64,000 nt of DNA from Flavobacteria bacterium MS024-2A (lineage in GTDB: Bacteria > Bacteroidota > Bacteroidia > Flavobacteriales > Flavobacteriaceae): NCBI GenBank assembly GCA_905182305.1, contig CAJJBB010000003.1:1-64000 (forward strand). The letters are read 5' to 3'. A program made the position numbers and the translations under genes. Shown here piece by piece: positions 26,110 to 35,341 of the stretch. The notes under the pieces are model-generated. The model was not told the DNA's origin. It made no database searches and was given only the letters and a program-made list of their open reading frames with translations. Numbering within the stretch: position 1 is the first letter of the stretch; every line of letters begins with the position of its first letter.

Positions 26110-26676
26110 CAACACCTCTTTATACCGAAAACAATCTACTAAGTGATCATTTACCATTCCTGTAGCTTGCATAAATGCATAAATAATAGTCGGACCTACA
26201 AACTTAAATCCTTTTTGTTTTAGGTCCTTACTTAACGTAACTGCTAATGGGCTAGAAGAAGGTATATCGGCTGAATTCTTAAATAAATTAATTATGGGAG
26301 TACCATCTACAAATTCCCATAAATAGTTTGAAAAACTCCCCTGTTTTAATTGAATTTCAATAAAGGCATTGGCGTTTTGAATAGTGGCACTTATTTTTAA
26401 CCGGTTTCTAATGATGCCACTATTATTCATTAATTCTTTTTCTTTTTGACCATTATAATGTAATATTTTATGGTAGTCAAATTGATCAAAAGCTTTTTTG
26501 AATTCAGGTCTTTTTCGTAAAACAGTAATCCAGCTTAAGCCTGCCTGAAATGTTTCCAAGATCAGAAATTCGAAAAGAGTTTGTTCTTCAAATACCGGTA
26601 CTCCCCACTCTGTGTCATGGTATTTTTCATAGAGATCGTTACCCTTACACCAACCGCATTTACGTTGTGTCTGCAT
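26098..26676 (-). CDS. tag: DNA-3-methyladenine glycosylase I
   Basis: Base-excision repair enzyme that removes 3-methyladenine. 192 residues from ATG 26676 (MQTQRKCGWCKGNDLYEKYH). Family landmarks: CxWC zinc ligands near the start, YHDTEWGVPVFEEQTLFEFL, ETFQAGLSWITVLRKR and KFVGPTIIYAFMQATGMVND followed by HLVDCFRY (His and Cys zinc ligands at the end). A further in-frame start at 26700 is less likely, because it lies in the terminator hairpin. Confidence 0.95.
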   Translation of the reverse strand: MQTQRKCGWCKGNDLYEKYHDTEWGVPVFEEQTLFEFLILETFQAGLSWITVLRKRPEFKKAFDQFDYHKILHYNGQKEKELMNNSGIIRNRLKISATIQNANAFIEIQLKQGSFSNYLWEFVDGTPIINLFKNSADIPSSSPLAVTLSKDLKQKGFKFVGPTIIYAFMQATGMVNDHLVDCFRYKEVLLKR

Positions 26677-26690
26677 AATGTTAAGGTATA

Positions 26691-26721
26691 AAAAAAGCAC
26701 CCAACATTGGGTGCTTTTTTT
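26691..26721 (-). terminator. Intrinsic terminator after tsf
   Basis: Perfect inverted repeat AAAAAAGCACCCAA / TTGGGTGCTTTTTT around a two-base loop. The minus-strand transcript of tsf ends in a T run 20 bases after its stop. Confidence 0.85.
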
Positions 26722-26739
26722 AAGATTAGCTTTTAGGAA

Positions 26740-27558
26740 TTATCCTAATGCTACGCGTTCAAAAGCAGTAACCTCAGTGTCACCAACAGATTTTACATAA
26801 CCAGCAACAGAGATTTTACTGTCTTTGATATAATCTTGGTTTACTAAAGTATTATCCTTAAAGAAACGTTTCATTTTTCCTTTGGCAATATTATCTAACA
26901 TAGCTTCTGGTTTTCCTTCTTGGCGTAATTGATCTTTTGCAATTTCAATTTCTTTCTCAATAATTGAGGCATCAACACCGTTTTCATTTAAAGCAATAGG
27001 ATTCATTGCAGCAGCTTGCATAGCAACATTTTTGGATACTTCAGCAGCATTATCAATTACTGTAGATAGACCAACAAGGGTTGCTATTTTGTTTCCAGCG
27101 TGAATGTAAGAACCAACGTAAGGCGCACGTAGTGTTTTAAATCCACCAATTTCAATTTTTTCACCAATGACACCTGTTTGTTCTGTTAATTTCTCAGCAA
27201 CTTTCATTCCTTGGAATTCAGCAATAAGAAAGTCTTCTAATGAATCACATTCTAAGGCTAAATCAGCAAGTGCATTTGCTAAAGTTAAATAAGTATCATT
27301 TTTGGCAACAAAGTCGGTTTCACAGTTAATTGAAAGAACAACACCTTTAGTGTTATCACGATTAACTTTAGCTAAAGCAGCTCCTTCAGAGGAATCTCTG
27401 TCAGCACGATTAGCAGCGACCTTTTGTCCTTTTTTACGTAATACCTCAACAGCTTTGTCAAAATCTCCTTCAGCTTCAACAAGTGCTTTTTTACAGTCCA
27501 TCATTCCCGCTCCAGTAGATTGACGGAGTTTGTTTACTTCAGATGCAGTAATTTTCAC
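26740..27558 (-). CDS. tsf: Translation elongation factor Ts
   Basis: Nucleotide exchange factor for EF-Tu. 272 residues. N-terminal UBA-like domain MKITASEVNKLRQSTGAGMM followed by DCKKALVEAEGDFDKAVEVL. The core contains LSINCETDFVAKND (the TDFV motif that contacts EF-Tu). Residues 120-272 form the dimerisation and coiled-coil region with AMQAAAMNPIAL and LRQEGKPEAMLDNIAKGKM. It lies 12 bases downstream of rpsB, the usual rpsB-tsf pair. Confidence 0.97.
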   Translation of the reverse strand: MKITASEVNKLRQSTGAGMMDCKKALVEAEGDFDKAVEVLRKKGQKVAANRADRDSSEGAALAKVNRDNTKGVVLSINCETDFVAKNDTYLTLANALADLALECDSLEDFLIAEFQGMKVAEKLTEQTGVIGEKIEIGGFKTLRAPYVGSYIHAGNKIATLVGLSTVIDNAAEVSKNVAMQAAAMNPIALNENGVDASIIEKEIEIAKDQLRQEGKPEAMLDNIAKGKMKRFFKDNTLVNQDYIKDSKISVAGYVKSVGDTEVTAFERVALG

Positions 27559-27570
27559 AGTTCTATTAAT

Positions 27571-28419
27571 TTATGAGTTGGTTTTTTCTTCTTTTTTTTC
27601 TTCAGAAGACTTTTCTGAAGCCTTTACAGCCGGTGCTTTTTCAACAGACGGTGCTACCTCAACAGCAACTTCTGCAGCTTCTGTTTTTTTAGCAGCAGCT
27701 TCCATGTTTTTAGCATCTTCTTCTTTTTCGTTTTTACGTTCTTGTAAGCCCTCAGCGAGTGCTCCAGTAACAAGGCCTAAAATTTTATCAATCGATTTTG
27801 ATGCGTCATCATTTGATGGAATTACAAAATCTACATCACGAGGATCTGAGTTTGTATCAACCATAGCAAAAATGGGAATATTTAATTTTTGAGCTTCCTT
27901 AACTGCAATGTGCTCACGAGTAGTGTCTACGATGAATAGAGCTCCAGGAAGACGAGTCATATCTGTAATTGATCCTAAGTTTTTTTCTAATTTAGCCCTA
28001 AGACGACTTACCTGTAAACGTTCTTTTTTAGAAAGTGTTTCAAAGGTTCCATCTTTCTTCATTCGATCGATAGACGCCATTTTTTTAACGGCCTTACGAA
28101 TCGTTACAAAGTTTGTAAGCATCCCTCCAGGCCAACGCTCAGTAATGTAAGGCATGTTTACCGTTTTAGCTTTTTCAGCTACGATATCTTTTGCTTGTTT
28201 TTTTGTAGCTACAAAGAGTATTTTACGTCCTGATGCAGCAATTTTTTTTAAAGCTTCGTTAGTTTCTTCAATCTTTGCAGCAGTTTTATAAAGATTGATG
28301 ATGTGAATTCCATTACGTTCCATATAAATATAGGGAGCCATATTTGGATTCCATTTTCGTGTTAAGTGTCCGAAATGTACACCTGCCTTTAACAGGTCAT
28401 TTACTTCTATTTTTGCCAT
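27571..28419 (-). CDS. rpsB: 30S ribosomal protein S2 with charged C-terminal tail
   Basis: Small-subunit protein, 282 residues. It begins MAKIEVNDLLKAGVHFGHLT and continues RKWNPNMAPYIYMERNGIHI, ITERWPGGMLTNFVTIRK and LPGALFIVDTTREHIAVKEA. Residues from about 228 onward are rich in Lys, Glu and Ala (a tail of about 50 residues), as in many Bacteroidota. It is preceded by a leader of about 90 bases holding several hairpins, a possible place for autogenous control by S2. Confidence 0.97.
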   Translation of the reverse strand: MAKIEVNDLLKAGVHFGHLTRKWNPNMAPYIYMERNGIHIINLYKTAAKIEETNEALKKIAASGRKILFVATKKQAKDIVAEKAKTVNMPYITERWPGGMLTNFVTIRKAVKKMASIDRMKKDGTFETLSKKERLQVSRLRAKLEKNLGSITDMTRLPGALFIVDTTREHIAVKEAQKLNIPIFAMVDTNSDPRDVDFVIPSNDDASKSIDKILGLVTGALAEGLQERKNEKEEDAKNMEAAAKKTEAAEVAVEVAPSVEKAPAVKASEKSSEEKKEEKTNS

Positions 28420-28560
28420 TTTGTTTTAGTTTACGTTCCTTTTGAATAGCAACAAGCATTAAAGCTTGTTTAGATGCTAAACTAACATCCGCATTAGCGG
28501 TTTAAGCAACTGGTTATTTAATAAATATATGAACTTTGTTTTGCCAAAGACAAAACGGGT
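28420..28560 (-). promoter_or_regulatory. Hairpin-rich leader of rpsB-tsf
   Basis: The 146-base gap between rpsI and rpsB holds AACAAGC/GCTTGTT (28451-28470), GTTTAG/CTAAAC (28468-28482), CCGC/GCGG (28489-28500) and GTTTTG/CAAAAC (28538-28556). The first two share bases and cannot form together. A near-consensus -7 element (minus-strand TATATTTA) lies near 28523-28530, which would give a leader of about 100 bases. The hairpin next to rpsI lacks a T run, so it is a weak terminator. Confidence 0.5.
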
Positions 28561-28565
28561 ACCAA

Positions 28566-28952
28566 TTAACGTTTTGAGAATTGGAATTTTTTTCTTGCTT
28601 TTTTCTGACCGAATTTTTTACGCTCTACCATCCTAGGATCACGAGTCAATAAACCTTCTGGCTTTAATTCTGTACGATGTTCTTCGTTAATTTGGCAAAG
28701 CGCTCTAGAAATGGCAAGACGAACGGCTTCTGCTTGTCCGTTTGAACCACCACCTTTAACAGTAACTTTTAAATCGTAGTTTCCTTCTGTGTTAGTTAAC
28801 ATAAAAGGTTGTTGTATTTTGTACTGTAACGTAGGGGTTGGAAAGTACGTTGCGTAATCTTTTTGATTTACCGTGATTTTACCTTTTCCTTTACTCACGA
28901 ATATTCGAGCAACAGAGGTTTTACGACGGCCAATAGTATGAATAGTATCCAT
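28566..28952 (-). CDS. rpsI: 30S ribosomal protein S9
   Basis: 128-residue small-subunit protein. It begins MDTIHTIGRRKTSVARIFVS and includes GSNGQAEAVRLAISRAL, LTRDPRMVERKKFGQKKARK and the C-terminal KFQFSKR whose end reaches the P-site tRNA. The start overlaps the rplM stop by one base (TAATG), the universal rplM-rpsI pair. Confidence 0.97.
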   Translation of the reverse strand: MDTIHTIGRRKTSVARIFVSKGKGKITVNQKDYATYFPTPTLQYKIQQPFMLTNTEGNYDLKVTVKGGGSNGQAEAVRLAISRALCQINEEHRTELKPEGLLTRDPRMVERKKFGQKKARKKFQFSKR

Positions 28953-29407
28953 TATAAAAATTCGTTTATATTAATGGTTTTTGGATTTTGTGCATCTTGT
29001 TCATGCTCTGAATTCCCGAATACACGTAAATTTCTAAATAATTCAGCACCTAATTTATTTTTGGGTAGCATTCCGCGTACAGCATTTTCAACAAGACGTG
29101 TATCTCTTTTGTTATGTAACTGTGTGGCATTTAACCTGCGCTGTCCTCCTGGATAACCCGTGTGACGAATATATTCTTTTTGCTCCCATTTGTTACCACT
29201 CAAGGTAACATGTGCTGCATTTACAACAATAACGTTGTCTCCACAGTCTACGTGAGGAGTGAAGTTGGTTTTGTATTTACCACGTAAAAAGTTCGCAATA
29301 ATTGCAGAAACTCTTCCAAGTGGAAGGTCTTTTACGTCTACTAAGACCCACTCTTTGTTGATCGTATTTGGGTTGGCAGAAATTGTTTTGTAACTTAGTG
29401 TATTCAC
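28952..29407 (-). CDS. rplM: 50S ribosomal protein L13 (GTG start)
   Basis: 151-residue large-subunit protein. The start is taken as GTG at 29407, giving VNTLSYKTISANPNTINKEW (initiating residue Met). An ATG 45 bases further upstream (29452) overlaps the -7 promoter element and cannot be transcribed. Landmarks: VDVKDLPLGRVSAIIANFLR, KTNFTPHVDCGDNVIVVNA and YIRHTGYPGGQRRLNATQLH. Length matches other Bacteroidota L13. Confidence 0.95.
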   Translation of the reverse strand: MNTLSYKTISANPNTINKEWVLVDVKDLPLGRVSAIIANFLRGKYKTNFTPHVDCGDNVIVVNAAHVTLSGNKWEQKEYIRHTGYPGGQRRLNATQLHNKRDTRLVENAVRGMLPKNKLGAELFRNLRVFGNSEHEQDAQNPKTININEFL

Positions 29408-29449
29408 AATAAATATTTTAAATCCATTAAAAATTGTTTCAACGGGCTG

Positions 29450-29457
29450 CAAATGTA
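29450..29457 (-). promoter_or_regulatory. -7 promoter element (TACATTTG) of rplM-rpsI
   Basis: Minus-strand TACATTTG, a TAnnTTTG match, 42 bases before the GTG start. It decides against the longer rplM start. Confidence 0.55.
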
Positions 29458-29526
29458 CGATTATATATTGCTTTGTAAAATTTTTTATTCTAATTTTTTA
29501 TAGACGGAAAAAGAAGTCCTTTTTTA

Positions 29527-32349
29527 TTAGTGTGCCTCTAACCAATTGTTTCCGATTCCGATATCTACAACTAAGGGGACATCGATGTCAAAGGCATTTT
29601 CCATTTCATTTTTAACCATAGTTTTTAAATCATCAACCTCTTCTTTTGGCACATCAAAAACAAGTTCATCATGAACCTGAAGTAACATTTTTGATTTCCA
29701 TGATTCTGATTTTAAACGTTTTTGAATGGCAATCATGGCCAGCTTTATAATGTCTGCGGCACTTCCCTGAATAGGAGCATTTACAGCATTTCGTTCAGCA
29801 GCCCCTCTAACAATAGCATTTTGTGAATTAATATCTTTTAAATAGCGCCTTCTTCCCAATACAGTTGCTACATATCCATGGTCTCTAGCAAAATCTACTT
29901 GATCTTTTATGTAGGCACGTAATTTAGGGTAGGTAGCATAATAGGTTTCAATAAGCTCTTTAGCTTCTGCACGACTTAAGTCAGTTTGCTGACTAAGACC
30001 AAAAGCAGAAACACCATAAACAATTCCAAAGTTTACCGTTTTAGCATTACTGCGTTGTGCTCTGGTAACTTTTTCTAATGGAACTTCAAATACTTTTGCA
30101 GCTGTAGCTCTATGAATGTCTTCATTGTTTTGAAAGGCAGACAACATTCCCTCATCTTTACTGAGTGCAGCAATAATTCGTAATTCGATTTGTGAGTAGT
30201 CGGCTGCTAGTAATACATGATTTTCATCTCTTGGAATAAAAGCTTTTCTTACTTGTTGACCTCGCTCTGTTCTGATGGGAATGTTTTGAAGATTAGGTTT
30301 ATTACTACTTAAGCGTCCTGTTGCTGCAACGGCTTGATTATAGATGGTATGAACACGTCCTGTTTTTGGGTTAATTTCATTTGGAAGCGCATCAACATAG
30401 GTGTTCTGTAATTTTTGGAGAGAACGCCAATCTAAAATTTTTGAAATGATAGAGTGTTCTTTAGCTAAATAAGACAGAACATCTTCTGCAGTAGAATACT
30501 GCCCTGTTTTTGTTTTTTTGGGCTTATCAACCAATTTTAATTTATCAAAAAGAATTAATCCTAATTGTTTAGGAGAGGCAAGATTAAAAGTTTCCCCGGC
30601 TGTTTCAAAAATTTCTTTTTCTAAAACTGAAATATCTTGTGAAAGTTTTTTAGATAAAACATTCAAAAAAGGAACGTCTAAATTAATTCCTTCACATTCC
30701 ATATCAGTTAATACAGAGAGAAGGGGAAGCTCCACTTTTTCATAAAGTCCTAGGGTCTTTGCAATACTCATTTCATTGTGAAAATATTCTTTTAGTTGAA
30801 GTGTAATGTCAGTATCTTCAACTGCGTATTCGGTTTGTTGCTCTAAGGAAACATCTCGCATATTACCTTGATTCTTTCCCTTTTTACCAATTAATTCAGT
30901 AATGGACTGAGGAGAATAATTCAAATAGGTTTCTGCCAATATATCCATGTTATGTCTCATATCAGGATTAATTAAATAATGCGCAATCATGGTATCAAAA
31001 AGAGGGGCATTTACTTCAATTCCATATGATCGAAGTACTTTTAAGTCATATTTAAGATTATGACCTATTTTCTGAATTTTGGTATTTTCAAAAAATGTTT
31101 TTAAAGGGCCAAGAAGTTTTTGAGCTTCTTCTTTTTCTTCAGGAAGGGCTAGATAATATCCCTTTCCTTTAGACCAAGAAAAGGCAATTCCCACTAATTC
31201 TGCTTGTAAGGAATCTAGTGAGGTGGTTTCTGTATCAAAACAAACACTTTTTTGTTGCATTAACTCGTTCACCAATTGAGTTACTGCATAAGGTGAATTC
31301 ACATATTGGTACCAATGTTTATTGGAGATCAAATCCTGTTTTTTATCAATACTATTTTCAGTTACTTTCCCACCCCCAGGGGTAGAAAAAAGATCAAATT
31401 GTTGACCTTGCTGGCTAGACTTGTTTATGTTTTCTTTTGCTTCGGATTGAATGGTTGTATTTTGTGGAGCAAATATTTTCTTAAAATTTTCGGCCATTCT
31501 TCGGAATTCTAATTCTTCAAAAAGGATTCCTACAGCATTTTCATCCGGAGTAGTTAATTCATATAACGCTGACTCAAAAGTGACAGGGACATCTAAAAGA
31601 ATGGTAGCTAGTACCTTGGAAAGGATACCTAACTCTTTATTTGCTTCAATTTTTTCCTTAAGTTTCCCCTTGATTTGATGAGTGTTTTCTAAAAGATTTT
31701 CCATGCTACCGTATTCTTTTAGAAATTTTTTAGCCGTTTTATCTCCTACACCTGGGAGCCCCGGGATATTATCTACAGCATCTCCCATCATCCCTAAATA
31801 GTCAATAACTTGTTCTGGTCGATCAATTTCAAATTTTTCTTGGACTTCTGGTATTCCCCATATTTCAATTCCATTTCCCATTCTAGATGGGCGGTACATA
31901 AAAATATTTTCAGAAACTAATTGTGCAAAATCTTTATCAGGGGTCACCATAAAAACTTTATAACCTTCTTTTTCAGCTTGCTTTGCAAGAGTTCCTATAA
32001 TATCATCTGCTTCAAAGCCTGCCTTTTCAATCACAGGAATGTGCATGGCCTCTAGAATCTTTTGAATATAAGGGACTGCAATTTTGATGGCTTCTGGAGT
32101 TTCATCCCGATTGGCCTTATAGTCTGTAAAAAGGTTTGTTCTACTTTCAGATCCCCCTTTATCAAAACAAACGGCAAGATGGTCAGGTCGTTCTCTTTTG
32201 ATTACATCTAACAAGGAATTTGTAAATCCCATAATAGCAGAGGTATCCATTCCTTTTGAATTTATTCTAGGGTTTTTAATAAATGCATAATAACCTCTAA
32301 AAATAAGGGCAAATGCATCTAATAAAAAAAGTCGTTTTTGGTTACTCAT
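29527..32349 (-). CDS. polA: DNA polymerase I
   Basis: 940 residues with three domains. Residues 1-300 are the 5'-3' exonuclease (LFLLDAFALIFRGYYAF, FEADDIIGTLAKQAE, DAVDNIPGLPGVGDKTAKKF). Residues about 340-530 are a 3'-5' exonuclease with intact motifs: DTETTSLDS, NLKYDLKVL and YAVEDTD. Residues about 560-940 are the polymerase: DYSQIELRIIAALS (motif A), RSNAKTVNFGIVYG (motif B), LQVHDELVFDVP (motif C). It therefore appears proofreading-competent. It lies 34 bases after dxs on the same strand. Confidence 0.98.
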   Translation of the reverse strand: MSNQKRLFLLDAFALIFRGYYAFIKNPRINSKGMDTSAIMGFTNSLLDVIKRERPDHLAVCFDKGGSESRTNLFTDYKANRDETPEAIKIAVPYIQKILEAMHIPVIEKAGFEADDIIGTLAKQAEKEGYKVFMVTPDKDFAQLVSENIFMYRPSRMGNGIEIWGIPEVQEKFEIDRPEQVIDYLGMMGDAVDNIPGLPGVGDKTAKKFLKEYGSMENLLENTHQIKGKLKEKIEANKELGILSKVLATILLDVPVTFESALYELTTPDENAVGILFEELEFRRMAENFKKIFAPQNTTIQSEAKENINKSSQQGQQFDLFSTPGGGKVTENSIDKKQDLISNKHWYQYVNSPYAVTQLVNELMQQKSVCFDTETTSLDSLQAELVGIAFSWSKGKGYYLALPEEKEEAQKLLGPLKTFFENTKIQKIGHNLKYDLKVLRSYGIEVNAPLFDTMIAHYLINPDMRHNMDILAETYLNYSPQSITELIGKKGKNQGNMRDVSLEQQTEYAVEDTDITLQLKEYFHNEMSIAKTLGLYEKVELPLLSVLTDMECEGINLDVPFLNVLSKKLSQDISVLEKEIFETAGETFNLASPKQLGLILFDKLKLVDKPKKTKTGQYSTAEDVLSYLAKEHSIISKILDWRSLQKLQNTYVDALPNEINPKTGRVHTIYNQAVAATGRLSSNKPNLQNIPIRTERGQQVRKAFIPRDENHVLLAADYSQIELRIIAALSKDEGMLSAFQNNEDIHRATAAKVFEVPLEKVTRAQRSNAKTVNFGIVYGVSAFGLSQQTDLSRAEAKELIETYYATYPKLRAYIKDQVDFARDHGYVATVLGRRRYLKDINSQNAIVRGAAERNAVNAPIQGSAADIIKLAMIAIQKRLKSESWKSKMLLQVHDELVFDVPKEEVDDLKTMVKNEMENAFDIDVPLVVDIGIGNNWLEAH

Positions 32350-32383
32350 AGGCTAAATATATAAAACCCTAGGGCAAGGATAA

Positions 32384-34162
32384 TCATCCTTCTGTTTTAT
32401 TTAATAATAGACTTATTTTTTCAACAATAGATGATATATCCCAGCCTAATTCTTTGTGTAGTGATTCTGTTTTTCCATGGTCAATAAAAGTATCTGGTAT
32501 ACCCTCCAATTGAATAGAAAGAGTGTAGTTTTCTTGAGCAGCAAATTCAAGTATTGCACTTCCAACACCTCCAGCCTTTACTCCGTCTTCAAAAATAATA
32601 AGAGCTTTATATGTTTTACATATAACATGTAACATTTGAGTATCTAGAGGTTTTACAAAACGCAAATCGTAATGAGAAAAAGCATCTGAATTGGTACTAT
32701 TTTTAATTGCATCTTCAATAATTGTTGCTAATGTTCCTAATGAAAGAATAGCAATGGTAGTTCCTTTTTTTAATAAGCGTCCTTTTCCCCACGGGATTGT
32801 TTTGAAGTCATAAACCTCCTTTGTTTTTGAGGTATAGCCTCTTGGATAACGAATGGCCAATGGATGCTTTATTCCTTGTTGAGCGGTAAACATTAGATTT
32901 TGTAATTCTTCTGCATCTGAAGGGCTTACAATATCCATGTTTGGAATACACCTCAAAAAAGAAAGATCAAATACACCATGGTGGGTGGACCCATCGTGAC
33001 CTACTAACCCCGCTCGATCAACACAAAAAACAACACTTAAATTTTGTAGTGCTACATCATGAATTACTTGATCATAAGCCCGTTGTAAAAAAGTTGAATA
33101 AATGACACAAAAAGGCAGCATGCCCTGGGTAGCCATTCCAGCAGCAAGGGTAACGGCGTGTTGCTCAGCAATTCCAACATCAATACAACGCTCTGGCATC
33201 TCTTTCATCATTTTAACAAGTCCACTTCCGGTAGGCATAGCGGGTGTAATGGCAATAATGTTTTTGTTTTTTTTGGCTAATTTGAGTAGTGTATTTCCAA
33301 AGACTTCTTGAAATTTAATTTTTTGATGACTTTGAAGAGCATTAAGTTTTCCGGTCATTGGGTCAAATTTTCCGGGCGCATGATATTTTGTTTGCTCGTC
33401 TTCTGCAGGAAGAAGACCTTTCCCTTTTTTTGTTATGAGATGTAAAATACGAGGACCAGAAACTTTTTTCTGATGCTCAAAGGTTTTGATAAGCGAATGA
33501 ATGTTATGTCCGTCGATGGGTCCTGAATAATCAAGATTAAGGGCTTTAAAAAAGTTTGGTACTGTTGATGTTTCTTTTTTTACAGTTTCAAAATAGTTTT
33601 TTAATGCGCCAACACTTGGGTCTATACCCATTGTATTATCGTTTAGTATTACCAACACATTCGCCTGAGTAGTTCCTAAATGATTCAATGCTTCAAAGGC
33701 CATCCCATTTGCAATAGACGCATCACCGATTATGGCAATATGCTGCTTGTTATCTCCTTTTAATTTTGAACTTAATGCCATTCCTAAAGCTGCAGAAATT
33801 GAAGTTCCAGCATGCCCTGTGCCAAATGAATCAAAGAGACTTTCTTCTCTATTTGGAAAGCCACTGATGCCTCCTTTTTGACGTAATTCTTTAAAAGCGG
33901 ATTTTCGTCCAGTTAACATTTTATGCCCATAAGCTTGATGGCCTACATCCCAAATTAAAATATCATTAGGAGTGTTAAAGCAATAGTGTAACGCAACTGT
34001 AAGTTCTACGGTTCCTAGACTAGATCCAAGATGGCCCTCTCCTTCTGATAAAGCATGGATTATTTCTTTTCTTAACCAACCTGCAAAGTCAGGTAATTCA
34101 ACTTGAGAAAGTTTTCGCAATTCTTCAGGATAGGAAACAGATGAAAATCGGTTTTCTAACAT
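32384..34162 (-). CDS. dxs: 1-deoxy-D-xylulose-5-phosphate synthase
   Basis: Thiamine-dependent first enzyme of the MEP isoprenoid pathway: pyruvate + glyceraldehyde-3-phosphate gives DXP. 592 residues. Landmarks: GEGHLGSSLGTVELTVALHY, DVGHQAYGHKMLTGR, the TPP site GDASIANGMAFEALNH to ILNDNTMGI, and VGIAEQHAVTLAAGMA with the catalytic Glu. The C-terminal transketolase part has AIRYPRG. It feeds the prenyl synthase and carotenoid genes found 10 kb away. Only 33 bases separate it from the divergent tadA. Confidence 0.97.
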   Translation of the reverse strand: MLENRFSSVSYPEELRKLSQVELPDFAGWLRKEIIHALSEGEGHLGSSLGTVELTVALHYCFNTPNDILIWDVGHQAYGHKMLTGRKSAFKELRQKGGISGFPNREESLFDSFGTGHAGTSISAALGMALSSKLKGDNKQHIAIIGDASIANGMAFEALNHLGTTQANVLVILNDNTMGIDPSVGALKNYFETVKKETSTVPNFFKALNLDYSGPIDGHNIHSLIKTFEHQKKVSGPRILHLITKKGKGLLPAEDEQTKYHAPGKFDPMTGKLNALQSHQKIKFQEVFGNTLLKLAKKNKNIIAITPAMPTGSGLVKMMKEMPERCIDVGIAEQHAVTLAAGMATQGMLPFCVIYSTFLQRAYDQVIHDVALQNLSVVFCVDRAGLVGHDGSTHHGVFDLSFLRCIPNMDIVSPSDAEELQNLMFTAQQGIKHPLAIRYPRGYTSKTKEVYDFKTIPWGKGRLLKKGTTIAILSLGTLATIIEDAIKNSTNSDAFSHYDLRFVKPLDTQMLHVICKTYKALIIFEDGVKAGGVGSAILEFAAQENYTLSIQLEGIPDTFIDHGKTESLHKELGWDISSIVEKISLLLNKTEG

Positions 34163-34195
34163 GGTGTAAAGGTAACAGAAATATAGGGGCTATAA

Positions 34196-34660
34196 ATGCC
34201 TTTGGAATTTGTATTTTTGAACATCGAACTAGACGATAATTATTTCATGAGACTAGCCCTAGCCGAGGCAAGAAAAGCGGCTCTTGCAGATGAAGTTCCT
34301 GTGGGGGCAATAGTTGTTGTTGATCAACGCATTATTGCACGTGCACACAATTTAACAGAACAATTAAATGATGTAACAGCACATGCAGAAATGCAAGCCA
34401 TTACTTCAGCAGCAAATTATCTCAATGGAAAATATTTAGTGGGCTGTTCGCTTTATGTCACCTTAGAACCATGTGTTATGTGCGCAGGAGCATTAACTTG
34501 GAGTCAATTAGAGCGAGTGGTATATGGTGCTTCGGACTCTAAGAGAGGCTTCCATCAAGCTGCACTTTCACTTCATCCTAAGACAACTGTTTTAGGAGGG
34601 ATAATGGCTGAGGAGGCCAAATTGTTATTAGATAATTTTTTTAGAGAAAAAAGAAAATAA
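34196..34660 (+). CDS. tadA: tRNA adenosine(34) deaminase / nucleoside deaminase
   Basis: Zinc-dependent deaminase that makes inosine at the tRNA wobble position. 154 residues. Zinc and catalytic motifs: VTAHAEMQAITSAANYL (HAE) and YVTLEPCVMCAGALTWSQLE (PCxxC). DEVPVGAIVVV and NFFREKRK at the end are typical. The first 17 residues are less conserved, and a later start at MRLALAEARKAA (34247) is possible. A cytosine or guanine deaminase of the same fold cannot be fully excluded. Confidence 0.92.
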   Translation: MPLEFVFLNIELDDNYFMRLALAEARKAALADEVPVGAIVVVDQRIIARAHNLTEQLNDVTAHAEMQAITSAANYLNGKYLVGCSLYVTLEPCVMCAGALTWSQLERVVYGASDSKRGFHQAALSLHPKTTVLGGIMAEEAKLLLDNFFREKRK

Positions 34661-34687
34661 AAAAAGCACCTCATTGCTGAAGTGCTT
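34654..34687 (-). terminator. Intrinsic terminator after the cold-shock gene
   Basis: AAGCACCTCA (34664-34673) and TGAAGTGCTT (34678-34687) form a hairpin with one wobble pair on the minus transcript, followed by a T run (plus-strand A run 34654-34665). Confidence 0.7.
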
Positions 34688-34710
34688 ATGCTTTAGTATT
34701 AATATATAAA

Positions 34711-34902
34711 TTATAATACAGTAATACTGGAAGCTTGCTTCCCTTTTTTACCATCTTCTTCTACATACTCTACTTTTGCCCCTTCTCTTAGGGTCTCACC
34801 GTTAAGTGCTGAAATGTGAACGAAAACGTCTTCTCCAGAGTCATCGTTTGTTATGAAACCAAATCCTTTAGCTTCATTGAAAAATTTTACCGTACCAGTC
34901 AT
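34711..34902 (-). CDS. cspA: Cold-shock domain protein
   Basis: 63-residue RNA chaperone from ATG 34902 (MTGTVKFFNEAKGFGFITND). RNP1 is KGFGFI and RNP2 is VFVHIS. A longer in-frame start at 34971 was rejected because the promoter element TAACTTTG lies downstream of it. It ends QASSITVL. It stands alone with its own promoter and terminator. Confidence 0.95.
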   Translation of the reverse strand: MTGTVKFFNEAKGFGFITNDDSGEDVFVHISALNGETLREGAKVEYVEEDGKKGKQASSITVL

Positions 34903-34928
34903 TGTATATTTTGTATTAATTATTTTGG

Positions 34929-34936
34929 CAAAGTTA
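34929..34936 (-). promoter_or_regulatory. -7 promoter element (TAACTTTG) of the cold-shock gene
   Basis: Minus-strand TAACTTTG, 26 bases before the ATG at 34902. It places the start at 34902 and leaves only a short leader of about 20 bases. Confidence 0.5.
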
Positions 34937-35083
34937 CGCTTAAAATCTGTGAATAAAACTTTTTTTAACACTTTTTATCTATCAAAGTGTTTGATTATCA
35001 ATCTTTTTAGAAAATTATTGACAAAAAAAAATAAGCAATAATGGAAATTTAAAAGCGTTTATTAAAGATAAATTTAATTGTAT

Positions 35084-35341
35084 TTATTTTCTAAATTTAG
35101 ATGTAGCTTTTTGTTTTTCTCGCATTTTTTTAAGATTTTCTTCACTCATTGTATAATCTTGAAGGCGTTTTCCCTTCCAATGATGGTATAAAAATAGGGG
35201 GAGGTAAATAAAGGCTCCACCCAAAACGGTAAACCCAATAATACGTTCTCCGGTTGAAAAGTCAATTTGAGCTTTATAATAAATTCCAAAGGCAAGAGCT
35301 ACCAAAAGAATAAAAAACAAAACACGTAAGACTATTTTCAT
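35084..35341 (-). CDS. Small two-helix membrane protein
   Basis: 85 residues, family without a known function. Two membrane segments (about 3-20 [19 protein letters not shown] and 35-52 [19 protein letters not shown]). They are followed by a basic cytoplasmic tail, [11 protein letters not shown] ... [12 protein letters not shown]. Its ATG overlaps the aspS stop (ATGA), so it is translated together with aspS. Similar small proteins accompany aspS in flavobacteria, judged from memory. Confidence 0.8.
   Translation of the reverse strand: MKIVLRVLFFILLVALAFGIYYKAQIDFSTGERIIGFTVLGGAFIYLPLFLYHHWKGKRLQDYTMSEENLKKMREKQKATSKFRK

Noticed and set aside
27302-28150. Several plus-strand open frames across tsf and rpsB
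   Set aside because: Their Ser- and Thr-rich composition comes from the complement of conserved ribosomal genes; no promoter or family match.
28538-28556. Terminator of rpsI
   Set aside because: GTTTTG/CAAAAC forms a hairpin but no T run follows on the minus strand, so it is described only as part of the leader region.
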